Shown here piece by piece: positions 15,604 through 23,721 of a stretch of DNA of 64,000 nucleotides. Within the stretch, counting starts at the first letter, position 1; each line of letters opens with the position of its first letter. The notes under the pieces are model-generated. The model ran no database searches. It was not told the origin of the DNA and was given only the letters and a program-made list of their open reading frames with translations. A program made the position numbers and the translations under genes. The DNA is taken from NCBI RefSeq assembly GCF_008086615.1, contig NZ_RXYB01000010.1, forward strand, positions 51,079 to 115,078, in the 5' to 3' direction. Source of the DNA: Acetobacterium tundrae (lineage in GTDB: Bacteria > Bacillota > Clostridia > Eubacteriales > Eubacteriaceae).

Positions 15604-16505
15604 TTTGCCTCATCCTCCGTGTTCTCCAACTCCGGCCACAGGTCCTCCGTGAATTGGACCTCCATGTCTTTATAGGCTTGCACTCTCGAATCTGTCATTT
15701 CCGGCATCGCCTCTTTACTTTTTTTATTAGGATATTTGCTGATCTTCGGGAAGAATCCCTTCCACCTATTTAAAATCGAATCCTCTATAGTTTGCTTCTG
15801 TTGCTCATTGGTTAGATCTGAAAGTTTATTGGTTAAGATCTCAACCTCTCGATCTGAGTTACTACATCCTAAGTCTTTGCGGATATCTAAATATTCAAGG
15901 AACAAAATATTGATAGAAGGATCTTTTAAAAACGCCCCAGGTTCTTCTTTTTCTTTACTTTTATTTCCTTTATTTTCCTTTTCTTTTCTTTGTGCATTAT
16001 TTCCGGTATTTATTGTCTTTTTTCTGGGATTAATGTCCTTTTTTCTGGGATTTATATCATCATGGACGAATTTAATATGATTAAGGGTTTTATCTTCTGG
16101 CAAAACCCATAATTCTTGATAAATTTCAACATCTCTTTTCAACAGTTTCGTTGACATTTGATATTGTTCCTGTATGCCTTCAGCAGTTATGATAGTGTCC
16201 GAAGTGAAAAGTGTGCTGGATTTATCAACTTGAATCTGTACCAGTAGTGACCGTTCATATAAGAATTTCAGTATCTGCCTTATTTTTTCATCACTCATAT
16301 TCAGATCATCTGACATGAGGTATATTAAGTCTTCGTCCAATTCGATAAAATATCCTTTACCCCCGTATATTTCACACAGGAGATAAAGATAAAGCGTGAT
16401 CCCATCCGTTCCGTAACGACTTTTTAAGATCTTTACTTTGCGATTGCTGAAAAAAGTAACATCAAGCGGGAACCATTTAAGGCTATCTTCCTTACTCCTG
16501 CTCAC
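15600..16505 (-). CDS. DnaD-like phage replication initiator (DUF4373 N-terminus)
   Basis: This 301-residue protein begins with GTG at 16505 after GGAGGC. The N-terminal half (DSLKWFPLDVTFFSNRKVKIL) is the Lin1244/DUF4373-type winged helix of phage replication initiators. The centre is a Lys/Asn-rich linker with a 7-residue duplication (DINPRKK twice, residues about 152-165). The C-terminal LNRWKGFFPKISKY resembles the DnaD-type end. It likely loads or recruits a helicase at the phage origin. A possible origin (AT-rich) may lie in the gap at 16.5-16.6 kb, but no clear iterons are seen. Confidence 0.75.
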   Translation of the reverse strand: MSRSKEDSLKWFPLDVTFFSNRKVKILKSRYGTDGITLYLYLLCEIYGGKGYFIELDEDLIYLMSDDLNMSDEKIRQILKFLYERSLLVQIQVDKSSTLFTSDTIITAEGIQEQYQMSTKLLKRDVEIYQELWVLPEDKTLNHIKFVHDDINPRKKDINPRKKTINTGNNAQRKEKENKGNKSKEKEEPGAFLKDPSINILFLEYLDIRKDLGCSNSDREVEILTNKLSDLTNEQQKQTIEDSILNRWKGFFPKISKYPNKKSKEAMPEMTDSRVQAYKDMEVQFTEDLWPELENTEDEAK

Positions 16506-16619
16506 GGGTTGCCTCCGTTCAGTTTATTTTTATATCTAAAACGCTTTTAACTTAAAATAGAATACTGGAATACTTTATTTAATCGTGCTAAAAGCGGTTT
16601 AAAATTGAATCAATATTGG

Positions 16620-17021
16620 CTAGAATGGGATATCATCGTCATCTGCCATCAAGTGAAAGTCTTCATCTAATCCCATTGGCGGCCCTTCGGCAACCTGCCT
16701 TTGATTGCCACTATCTTTCTTCCCTCCAATGAAATTCACTTCCTCTGCGATAACCTCTGTCACATATCGCCGTTTGCCATCGTTGTCGTCGTAACTTCTT
16801 ACCTGTAATCGTCCTGATATGCCAACCTGACTGCCTTTTGATAGATACTGCTGTACTATCCCCCATACCACGATTGGCACGAAATCAGCTTCTTTTTGGC
16901 CATCCTTGTTTTTGAAACGACGATCGACAGCTAGGGTGAAGGTTGCAACCGTTTTTCCGGATGTGGTGTTTTTTACGTCTGGGTCACGGGTGAGTCTACC
17001 GATCAAGATCACCTTATTCAT
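16620..17021 (-). CDS. ssb: single-stranded DNA-binding protein
   Basis: This 133-residue SSB starts at ATG 17021 (GGGAGGC upstream). It has the OB-fold MNKVILIGRLTRDPDVKNT, TFTLAVDRRF and FVPIVVWG segments and the acidic tail ending DDDDIPF, which recruits partner enzymes. It would coat single strands made in phage replication and recombination. It overlaps the end of the previous gene by 8 bases. Confidence 0.95.
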   Translation of the reverse strand: MNKVILIGRLTRDPDVKNTTSGKTVATFTLAVDRRFKNKDGQKEADFVPIVVWGIVQQYLSKGSQVGISGRLQVRSYDDNDGKRRYVTEVIAEEVNFIGGKKDSGNQRQVAEGPPMGLDEDFHLMADDDDIPF

Positions 17022-17238
17022 TGATTGCCTCCCAAATGTCATGTAGGAAAAATGAATTAGTCATAATCTCACCTAATTCGTCAAACCCGACTGCTTCGAG
17101 TTGATCGGAAATTCCTTTTTTCTCTCTTGTTTTAGATACGCCAGGTTTCACTTGATACCACGTTTCTGAATATTCGTTGCCGTTTATTTCAACCGTTATT
17201 TTCATTTCATCTGAAAATTCTGCTGTTATTTTATTCAT
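17014..17238 (-). CDS. small phage protein of unknown function
   Basis: This 74-residue acidic protein begins MNKITAEFSDEMKITVEING and ends with an alpha-helical LHDIWEAINE. It overlaps both neighbours by 8 bases, so it is tightly embedded in the recombination operon. No motif is recognised. Confidence 0.6.
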   Translation of the reverse strand: MNKITAEFSDEMKITVEINGNEYSETWYQVKPGVSKTREKKGISDQLEAVGFDELGEIMTNSFFLHDIWEAINE

Positions 17239-17977
17239 ACGTTGCCTCTGGTTCTTCTTCAGGGCTCACTTCATCTTCCAGATATTCCGAATCAATTTCT
17301 ATCTTTGCACCGCTCTGCTTAAGCTTCAGCAAATAAATCTTCAAATCATCGAGATATCGCAACGATTCAATTGAACTGTCAATTGCCACAGACAAAGACC
17401 ATGGGTACTCCATAAATTTTGAAATACTGATAAAGAAGTTAAGGTTTTCATCCTCTTCACATTCAAAAATAACCTTTGCGTCCTGAAAATTCGAGCTTGA
17501 CCATGACGGCTTTTCCTCGTATTCTACTGTCATTTTGACGTTAACCATTTCATACGAAGGGTCGCCGTCGCAGCAATCAGCTTCTAATCCGCTTGTATCA
17601 ACATTTTTCGCAACAAACTTCATAAATTCTTCGAAGATATCAGACAAATTAACGACTTTGGGAAAATCAGTTTCGGACATCAACTCTTTGAAATTACCAA
17701 GAATCTTTTTATTGTCAAAAGAAGTTTCTTTAAGAATCTCAGTCAATACGCAATCTAATTTAACCAAGTATTCTGAAAAATCGTAACCTTCCAGCTGTTT
17801 CACCATAACGTCCTTGATCTTTCCCTCGATGATATTTGTGACGCCGCCATAACTGCCCAACAAGTTTTCCAATGATTTGTTTATACCTTTTTCAAGGTTT
17901 TCAGCCACCAGCCGTTCAATCACCCCTGATTCCAAACTTTCCGATATAACGTCCTTTATTGCGTTTTCAATACTCAT
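17231..17977 (-). CDS. phage recombination-region protein of unknown function
   Basis: This 248-residue acidic protein starts at ATG 17977, with AGAAGGAAAG upstream; a longer frame would run back through the MBL gene. The N-terminal half is helical (IENAIKDVISESLESGVIER), and the C-terminal half has beta-prone stretches and ends with a Glu-rich tail. I do not recognise the family. Its place between the MBL-fold protein and SSB suggests a DNA metabolism or inhibitor role. Confidence 0.6.
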   Translation of the reverse strand: MSIENAIKDVISESLESGVIERLVAENLEKGINKSLENLLGSYGGVTNIIEGKIKDVMVKQLEGYDFSEYLVKLDCVLTEILKETSFDNKKILGNFKELMSETDFPKVVNLSDIFEEFMKFVAKNVDTSGLEADCCDGDPSYEMVNVKMTVEYEEKPSWSSSNFQDAKVIFECEEDENLNFFISISKFMEYPWSLSVAIDSSIESLRYLDDLKIYLLKLKQSGAKIEIDSEYLEDEVSPEEEPEATYE

Positions 17978-17993
17978 TTCTTTCCTTCTTTCT

Positions 17994-18698
17994 TTAACAA
18001 ACCTCAACCTCCACCCCTGTGATCTCCTGCACCCGCCGTTTGAACTCATCCTCATTCGAATTCCCATCTGACATATGAAGTAGATAAATCTTTTTTAACT
18101 GACTGGTATCATTCGCTTTAATAAATTCTAGCAATGTTTCAATACTCATATGCGACCGCATAACCCGATTTTTATGAGCTTCGGGAATACTTCCATTATT
18201 TACGTTTTCTTTGATAATTTCCGTCGAATAATTGCATTCACCCATAATGATTGATAAACGATCAAAGGTATATTTTAGATAATAAGTGTCGGTAAAAAAT
18301 AACAGTCGTTCACCGGTTACTGCGCTTGAGATTAAGAACCCTAATGGCTCCGTTGCGTCGTGCTGCACATCAAACGGCAATATCCTAAATGTGCCGATGT
18401 TTGAAGCTCTTTGTGCAAATAAGCGATGTGTTCGATGGTTTGACACGATATCAAGCGCTTTTAATGTTCCTAGACTTGTGTAAACATCCACGCCTTTTTT
18501 AACCAGATCCTTAGCCGCCTTGGCGTGATCCATGTGCTCGTGGGTGATCAAGCAACCGCTGATCTCACTCAGCTTGAAATTTAATGCTTCCTGAATTCTT
18601 TTAACCGGTACCCCACATTCCAAAAGCAAGGAGGTTTGCCCATCACTGATACGATAGGCATTCCCTCTACTGCTGCTTGCTATAACTAATATCTCCAT
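17994..18698 (-). CDS. MBL-fold metallohydrolase (YycJ-like), phage-encoded
   Basis: This 234-residue protein has a metallo-beta-lactamase fold. SSSRGNAYRIS and LLLECGVPVKRI near the N-terminus are YycJ/WalJ-like, THEHMDH (residues 52-58) is the metal-binding motif, FDVQHDATEPLGFLI gives the later His and FTDT the bridging Asp. YycJ-type proteins act as DNA exonucleases in the host; phage versions typically stand beside RecT, as here. It may act with the RecT and SbcC-like proteins as the exonuclease of a recombination set. Confidence 0.8.
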   Translation of the reverse strand: MEILVIASSSRGNAYRISDGQTSLLLECGVPVKRIQEALNFKLSEISGCLITHEHMDHAKAAKDLVKKGVDVYTSLGTLKALDIVSNHRTHRLFAQRASNIGTFRILPFDVQHDATEPLGFLISSAVTGERLLFFTDTYYLKYTFDRLSIIMGECNYSTEIIKENVNNGSIPEAHKNRVMRSHMSIETLLEFIKANDTSQLKKIYLLHMSDGNSNEDEFKRRVQEITGVEVEVC

Positions 18699-18701
18699 GG
18701 C

Positions 18702-19499
18702 TTATTTCATAAAATCCGGAAGATCATCTTCAACTTCGGCTATCTCTGCTTCCTCAATTGCTTTTATTTCTTCTGGTGTTACTGTTTCTTTCACTTCTTT
18801 GTTTTCTTCTTGTATTGGCTTTTTATTATCTTCCGCACCGTCAAAATCAAGGGTTTGAGTATTTGCATTACTTTCGATTTCTTGTTTTACCGCTTCTTCA
18901 GGGTCAAGGACTTGATATTCAACGACCCCATCAAGCAATTCTTCCGTGGAGTAAATTCCCATGATCATATCCGGGCAATTTATTCTGCCAAAGAAAGAAG
19001 CTGCTCTGTACCGGATCATAACCTCTGGCATGTTTGGCCACTTAGATCCGTTCTTTCCATACCATCCTTCTTTTTTCGCCATATCAATCGATATCGTTGG
19101 CCCGATAACTTGATGCTCGTTATAATCTTCTGCGTATGCATAGCAACTCAAATCAGCTCCTTCTCCTTCGAAATGATATTGAAGTTCTGTTTTATATTTT
19201 TTACTGCTATTGATCATCGCAATGATGTATTGGGAAGACCATGACGGCATTCCATTAACAATATATAAATTTTGCATAACCATGAGTGGTCCAACGCCTA
19301 ATCTACTCGACATTTCAAGAGCAATTAGGCAGTTGCCAGTATTTTGCTGATAATGTTTTGGTACAATCGTGCTGCTTGCTAACGCCTTTGCCATGCGTTG
19401 CCCTAACTCAAATTGTTCTAATCCAGAAAATATGTCTAGTTTTGAATTTATTGGAGCCACCTGTCTTTGCCCTGCTTGTACTACGCTGTTTTCTGCCAT
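18702..19499 (-). CDS. recT: RecT-family single-strand annealing protein
   Basis: This 265-residue protein contains the RecT core: FELGQRMAKALASSTIVPKHYQ (residues 30-51), ALEMSSRLGVGPLMVMQNLY, then NGMPSWSSQYIIAMIN and RYRAASFFGR. The C-terminal 75 residues are an acidic, low-complexity tail ending DLPDFMK. RecT anneals single strands and promotes strand exchange in phage recombination. It overlaps the 3' end of the ATPase gene by 19 bases. Confidence 0.88.
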   Translation of the reverse strand: MAENSVVQAGQRQVAPINSKLDIFSGLEQFELGQRMAKALASSTIVPKHYQQNTGNCLIALEMSSRLGVGPLMVMQNLYIVNGMPSWSSQYIIAMINSSKKYKTELQYHFEGEGADLSCYAYAEDYNEHQVIGPTISIDMAKKEGWYGKNGSKWPNMPEVMIRYRAASFFGRINCPDMIMGIYSTEELLDGVVEYQVLDPEEAVKQEIESNANTQTLDFDGAEDNKKPIQEENKEVKETVTPEEIKAIEEAEIAEVEDDLPDFMK

Positions 19500-21457
19500 T
19501 CTTCCATACCTCCATTTATTTGTAATTCTTTGTATTTTTCATCCACTATCAATTTGATTACCTGCAAATCTGTATCTAGTAGCTGGGTGACACTCTCTGC
19601 ATTATCCACGATCAGCGGCATTTCCACGCCCCAATGCTTTGATAGTGCATCGATAATCTCGATCCCGGCGTTGATCTTTCCGGCGTTGTTTGCGGTTCCA
19701 AATGGGATCAGTCCTTCTTTGCAAGGTACCAGAACCTCACAGCACTCTTTCAGTCCACCGTTGATCTGATCGTCGAATAGTTTGAACCGTACGTTTTTAA
19801 AACGATTATTGATGCTCTCGGTTAACATGGATACCTTTGTCTTAATAAACTGTTCACACAGGTAAACATTGGCTTCCAGCTTTTCATATTCGGCGGATAA
19901 GCTTTCTTCTTGTAGTTTCAGCTCTGCGATCCGTAATTCCTGCTTTTCTGCGATTCTGTAATCAGATAGCTTGTCTTTCAGGGTAGTTACATTGACTTTA
20001 ATGCCATTGATTTCAACGTTTAATTTGCTAATCTGTGGAGCAATGTCTTTATCCGGTTCATTGATCTGCTTGGCTATTTCATCTAATTCAGACCGCAATT
20101 GCTTACCTCTGGTTGTCTCTGAGAAAGGAACTGAATCTTTTACTAAGCTAAGGGCTAATTGATGCGTCTGTTGCAATTCTTTGAGTTCTTCGCTGGCTTT
20201 AGTGAGAATCGTTTCATTCAATTTAAGGTCAACCGCTAACTTTTCCAGTATCGCTTTGCTACAATTATCAGAGCCGTCTTTATTAATTCCCTCGAGCATT
20301 TTTGATTTACTGAGATTAAAAGCGGCTTTCGCGTCTTCAATCTTTTCTGGTGGTAATTCCTGTCCGCATGTCGGGCATACTATCTCGCCTTCCCATTGTT
20401 GCGATGCGGCCGTGCGATATTTTTCCGATAATTTAATTTGCTGTTCTCGCTTAATTTCGATGGCAGCTTCAATTTCGAGTACTTTTTTTCTTTGATTAGT
20501 GAAAGCAACTTCAGCATCCCTAACCAAACTTGCGCTTTTAATCAATGCATCCGCTTGTTGTACGTTTTCCTTGTTCTGTAAATTGGCATACTCGGTTGAT
20601 TCTTGAATGATTCGGTTATTGATTTCTTTTTTCTTTTCAATCAGCGATTCATTAACTTTGCCATTTTCCAGATTCAGCTTCTGCTTTTGCAATTCGGCGA
20701 TATCCGCTTCATGCTCGGCGATCTCTCGCTCAAACACCTTCGGATAGATATCTTCTATTTCTGGCTTTGCCTTTTCGGCTTCATCGATTCGGGACGGGAT
20801 ACTCTTAATTGTTTCGTTGATTTTACCCATTTGTGATTTCGCTATTTTCATATAATCATCTATGGTATATTTTGTACCGTTTTCGCCATTTATGATGGCT
20901 CCCAGCGGTGAGAGTTCCTTACTTGACGCAATGACTTGTTCGTCTGTAATATCTCCGCAAACCGAAAGCAGTAGCCCCCGGCGATCGGTCCATTTTAATT
21001 CAACCGGGAAGTAAAATGGGCTGGTCAGGATTTTGGCTCGTTCCGGGTTGCAAATCTGTTCAATACGTTTTGCAAATTCGCCCGCCTTGACCGGGATAGT
21101 ATTGATATAATAATCAGTCGTGTGCCCAGTGAAGGTTTCTTTTGCCGTCCCCCGTTTTTTTGTCCAGATCTCTTTAAGTTCTTTTCTAATATTAAGGTCA
21201 CCATTGTTGTCTCTGAAAACTGCTTCTACTGCATGAGTGAGATTATGGGCCTCGGATCCATCGCTTTTTAAAGTCTTCGGAGAAAAGTTCTTCTCTCCGC
21301 CCAGTGGCTTATCGTATAGTAGCCAGGTAATGGCATTGCCGATTGTGGTTTTCCCTGTAGCGTTATCGCCTCTGACTTCAATATCGGTGCCATCCGACGT
21401 AATTTTCAGCGATTTGATACCTTGAAAGTTCTCGAGCTTTAAATATGTTAGTTTCAT
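19481..21457 (-). CDS. SbcC/Rad50-like ATPase with zinc hook
   Basis: This 658-residue protein starts with LKLENFQGIKSLKI and Walker A GDNATGKTT (residues 30-38). Two coiled-coil arms (about 245-350 and 380-560) flank a CPTCGQELPP zinc hook at 361-370. The C-terminal part keeps a degenerate Walker B (PLIVDNAESV). It is shorter than SbcC (about 1000 residues), the usual size for the phage form. Such ATPases work with a nuclease on DNA ends; no SbcD is encoded nearby, so the MBL protein is a candidate partner. Confidence 0.85.
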   Translation of the reverse strand: MKLTYLKLENFQGIKSLKITSDGTDIEVRGDNATGKTTIGNAITWLLYDKPLGGEKNFSPKTLKSDGSEAHNLTHAVEAVFRDNNGDLNIRKELKEIWTKKRGTAKETFTGHTTDYYINTIPVKAGEFAKRIEQICNPERAKILTSPFYFPVELKWTDRRGLLLSVCGDITDEQVIASSKELSPLGAIINGENGTKYTIDDYMKIAKSQMGKINETIKSIPSRIDEAEKAKPEIEDIYPKVFEREIAEHEADIAELQKQKLNLENGKVNESLIEKKKEINNRIIQESTEYANLQNKENVQQADALIKSASLVRDAEVAFTNQRKKVLEIEAAIEIKREQQIKLSEKYRTAASQQWEGEIVCPTCGQELPPEKIEDAKAAFNLSKSKMLEGINKDGSDNCSKAILEKLAVDLKLNETILTKASEELKELQQTHQLALSLVKDSVPFSETTRGKQLRSELDEIAKQINEPDKDIAPQISKLNVEINGIKVNVTTLKDKLSDYRIAEKQELRIAELKLQEESLSAEYEKLEANVYLCEQFIKTKVSMLTESINNRFKNVRFKLFDDQINGGLKECCEVLVPCKEGLIPFGTANNAGKINAGIEIIDALSKHWGVEMPLIVDNAESVTQLLDTDLQVIKLIVDEKYKELQINGGMEEWQKTA

Positions 21458-21708
21458 TTACTTACCGCCATTCTAATCGCCTGATGCACATTGTAGCAGC
21501 GTCCCTTATTTGTATAAAATACGTGGTTGCCGCCGAATACCTCCCTGAATGCGATCTCGCTTGCGCCGGGTCGGCTGTAGTGATAAATATACTTGCTTTT
21601 CTCTGCAAGTGTGAAGCAGTTTTTTTCCAGAATCTCGATTACCAACTGTGTCGAGCACAGCGGGGTTGACATTGTGTTGATTTGTTTAGGAGTAAATTGT
21701 AATTCCAT
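21454..21708 (-). CDS. small phage protein of unknown function
   Basis: This 84-residue protein overlaps the ATPase start by ATGA, indicating translational coupling. It contains VIEILEKNCFTLAEKSKYIYHY, an alpha-helical stretch, followed by FREVFGGNHVFYTNKG. No domain is recognised. It may be an accessory to the ATPase. Confidence 0.6.
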   Translation of the reverse strand: MELQFTPKQINTMSTPLCSTQLVIEILEKNCFTLAEKSKYIYHYSRPGASEIAFREVFGGNHVFYTNKGRCYNVHQAIRMAVSK

Positions 21709-21723
21709 TGTTCCACTTCCTTT

Positions 21724-21879
21724 CTAGTTGTTAAAAGTCAGAAGGACCTGACCTTCACAACTTCCTTCGATATCGACTTGATCCACTGGGAATTCTTCAT
21801 AGGAGCAATCGTCCCAGAGCATGACGTCCGTATCAGGATCACATCGTCTCAGCTGGTTCATTAATTCAGATGCTTTCAT
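21724..21879 (-). CDS. 51-residue phage protein
   Basis: The frame runs from ATG 21879 to TAG 21724 and has a GAGGTAGGC ribosome binding site. The product is acidic (MKASELMNQLRRCDPDTDVM at the start, then WDDCSYEEFPVDQVDIEGS). The beginning, with DPDTDVML, is a pattern typical of short phage proteins of unknown role. Confidence 0.6.
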   Translation of the reverse strand: MKASELMNQLRRCDPDTDVMLWDDCSYEEFPVDQVDIEGSCEGQVLLTFNN

Positions 21880-21881
21880 GC

Positions 21882-22112
21882 CTACCTCACCATCCGCTGG
21901 TTATCGATATGGACCACTTTGCGGTGCTCTGGTTTTGCCGGTGCTTTGATACCGCTAACTTCTTCCAGTTCCTCGATGACTTCGTCGATAATTTCCAGTG
22001 CCAATCCAATGCTGGCCTTTTGTGAAAAATTAAAGAACCCTGTTTTTGCTTCCATCGTCTTATATGCTTCCTTCTTTCCAGTCAGCTTTGATAATAAATT
22101 CTGAACATCCAT
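21882..22112 (-). CDS. small helical phage protein
   Basis: This 76-residue protein has an EIIDEVIEELEEVSGI helix near the middle and a basic C-terminus. The ATG follows GGAGGTAGAAATC. It comes 2 bases before the following gene. Function unknown. Confidence 0.55.
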   Translation of the reverse strand: MDVQNLLSKLTGKKEAYKTMEAKTGFFNFSQKASIGLALEIIDEVIEELEEVSGIKAPAKPEHRKVVHIDNQRMVR

Positions 22113-22187
22113 GATTTCTACCTCCTTGATTTTTAACGTATTTCGTGTTACAATTTATTTAAATATTTTGTATATCCAGATTTTGAG

Positions 22188-22218
22188 AGTACCTGTTGCC
22201 ACGGGTACTTTTCTTTTT
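22188..22218 (+). terminator. terminator-like hairpin on the plus strand
   Basis: AGTACC and GGTACT pair around a 10-base loop and are followed by TTTTCTTTTT on the plus strand only. No plus-strand gene precedes it. A weak promoter-like pair (TTACAA 22148-22153, TATATC 22171-22176, spacer 17) lies just upstream, so it could end a very short RNA. Confidence 0.45.
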
Positions 22219-22220
22219 GC

Positions 22221-22406
22221 CTAAGCACTTTCGGTCTCCTTGTCCATTGCCCAAGGCAAGGGTGCAATAAAGGGCCAAATATTAATTTTATGGTTGCTAC
22301 AATACTCATCAAGTTCCATTTCGGTCGTAATCCCGAGTTGCTCCTTCAGTGCTACCTTTTGTTTTTCGATGTTGATATCATCGGACTGCGAATAAGCTTT
22401 GCTCAT
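22221..22406 (-). CDS. small phage protein of unknown function
   Basis: This 61-residue protein starts at ATG 22406 within the end of the HTH gene upstream, with GGGAG about 11 bases before. It is helical, with a conserved-looking IWPFIAPLPWAMDKE end. No family recognised. Confidence 0.5.
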   Translation of the reverse strand: MSKAYSQSDDINIEKQKVALKEQLGITTEMELDEYCSNHKINIWPFIAPLPWAMDKETESA

Positions 22407-22977
22407 AATCTGTTGATCTCCCTTCATTCAAGATTGTTTCCTTCGCTAAATGTATTTCCTTTGTTTTCTGAATTTTCTTTTTCGTCGTTTTTTCGATAGC
22501 TGAGAATGCAAGACTCATACTCGCCATTGCGCTTTCCATTAGTTCTTTTAAAAACGCACTAGCCAAATCCGATTCATTTTCATCAATTCTATTATCTATA
22601 ATGACTTTTCTCATACCGCATTCTAACTGTCTCACGTCCTCATACTCAACTTGATGTCGTAGAAAGGCCGTTGGGAGGTCTAATAATTCAACATTTGAAA
22701 ATATATGCTTAAAGATATAGTTTGTTTCGCATAGATACAGAATCCCCATATAAGTCTTTTTAGCTTTCATCCGAATTGGGTCTTCATCAAAGCAATATAG
22801 ATCCATCATCGCTAAAACGATTTCTTCTGGAGGCATGTTCCTCCGTGAATCAGCCGAGTACGATTCATAATTGTACAAGGTGTGAGGTGATACATTTAAT
22901 TCCATCGCAGCTTCTTCCTGCTTTAAACCGGCACGATCTCTGTAAGTTTTCAAGACACCGTTACATCTTTCATTCAT
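22378..22977 (-). CDS. phage helix-turn-helix regulator
   Basis: This 199-residue protein starts with an XRE-like helix-turn-helix (LKQEEAAMELNVSPHTLYNY, residues 18-37), although the recognition helix is followed by an unusual SYSADSRRNMPPEEIV insertion. The long helical C-terminal region has no known domain. The gene begins the recombination/replication operon, so it may be the early regulator of it. Confidence 0.65.
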   Translation of the reverse strand: MNERCNGVLKTYRDRAGLKQEEAAMELNVSPHTLYNYESYSADSRRNMPPEEIVLAMMDLYCFDEDPIRMKAKKTYMGILYLCETNYIFKHIFSNVELLDLPTAFLRHQVEYEDVRQLECGMRKVIIDNRIDENESDLASAFLKELMESAMASMSLAFSAIEKTTKKKIQKTKEIHLAKETILNEGRSTDYEQSLFAVR

Positions 22978-23117
22978 GTCATTTTTTTCCCTTTCGTTGT
23001 ATAATTTTTGTAAAGAAATGTTACCGCAGACTTTCTTTTATTCTCGCGTATCCTCGCCCCCTCTCCGTGTTCCCCGCACAATTCTTTCCCTTTCTCTGCC
23101 GGTTCTGGTCCCCCCTC

Positions 23118-23330
23118 CTAACTGGCTTTTAAATCTTCTATCGAATCCAACAAGTGTTTCAAATCTACATCCAATGCACTAGCCAGCTCTAAGCAGGTAG
23201 TGATCTTGGGAATGTATCTGTTATTTTCAACATCGCTGATGCTTGTTTGTGGGATCCCCGTTAATTTGCTTAAATCTGCCTGAGACATGTTTCTTTCTAT
23301 TCTTAGTTTCTTTAATTCAGTTCCTAACAT
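23118..23330 (-). CDS. small XRE repressor/Cro-like (switch A, minus)
   Basis: This 70-residue protein is a single Cro/CI helix-turn-helix (MSQADLSKLTGIPQTSISDV, residues 15-34). It is expressed from a perfect SigA promoter (23365-23393, minus) that overlaps its own operator repeats, so it is very probably autoregulated. Divergent to it is the plus-strand XRE gene at 23468. The pair makes a first repressor switch. Confidence 0.8.
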   Translation of the reverse strand: MLGTELKKLRIERNMSQADLSKLTGIPQTSISDVENNRYIPKITTCLELASALDVDLKHLLDSIEDLKAS

Positions 23331-23354
23331 TTTCGCTCCCTTCGTAACGTTTTA

Positions 23355-23407
23355 TCGTTAACTAATTATATATCGTTAATCTTGCAAAGTCAACTATAAT
23401 TCGTTAA
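23355..23407. promoter_or_regulatory. switch A operator region and minus-strand promoter
   Basis: The minus-strand promoter has TTGACT (23388-23393), a 17-base spacer and TATAAT (23365-23370). The heptamer TCGTTAA occurs at 23355-23361, 23373-23379 and 23401-23407; a reversed TAACGA is at 23439-23444. The copies fall upstream of the -35 box, inside the spacer and after the -10 box, the usual layout of repressor operators. Confidence 0.7.
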
Positions 23408-23467
23408 CTTTTTCTAAAATAATATGTTATTCTATGAATAACGATGTTTCGGTAAGGCGGTTATTTT

Positions 23468-23710
23468 ATGACAATTTGTGAAGCAGTTACTAAAAGAATA
23501 ATTCTTCTCTGTGATGAGCAGAATATTACGGTCAACAAGCTTTCTACAAAAGCCGGTGTAACTCAATCGACGGTTGACAGTATCCTTAAGGGAAAAAGTA
23601 AAAACCCTGGGGTCTGTACAATAAAAAAGCTTTGTGATGCTTCAAATATTTCAATCATTGACTTTTTTAACCACCCTTTATTCGAAAATTTAGACATCGA
23701 TTTGAATTAA
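23468..23710 (+). CDS. XRE-family regulator (switch A, plus)
   Basis: This 80-residue protein has a helix-turn-helix (ITVNKLSTKAGVTQSTVDSI, residues 20-39) followed by a small C-terminal segment with FFNHPLFENLDIDLN. It is read opposite to the early operon and is followed after 11 bases by the Abi-alpha-like gene, forming a two-gene operon. It probably represses its own promoter or that of the neighbouring gene. Confidence 0.75.
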   Translation: MTICEAVTKRIILLCDEQNITVNKLSTKAGVTQSTVDSILKGKSKNPGVCTIKKLCDASNISIIDFFNHPLFENLDIDLN

Positions 23711-23721
23711 AGGGAGATTTG

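Noticed and set aside
16010..16065. Short direct repeats that might suggest a CRISPR or iteron origin
   Set aside because: Only two 21-base units, adjacent and in frame within the initiator gene; no spacers.
16535..16605. Inverted repeat AACGCTTTTA/TAAAAGCG as a phage origin or terminator
   Set aside because: The loop is about 38 bases, no T-run or iterons follow, and the match is imperfect.
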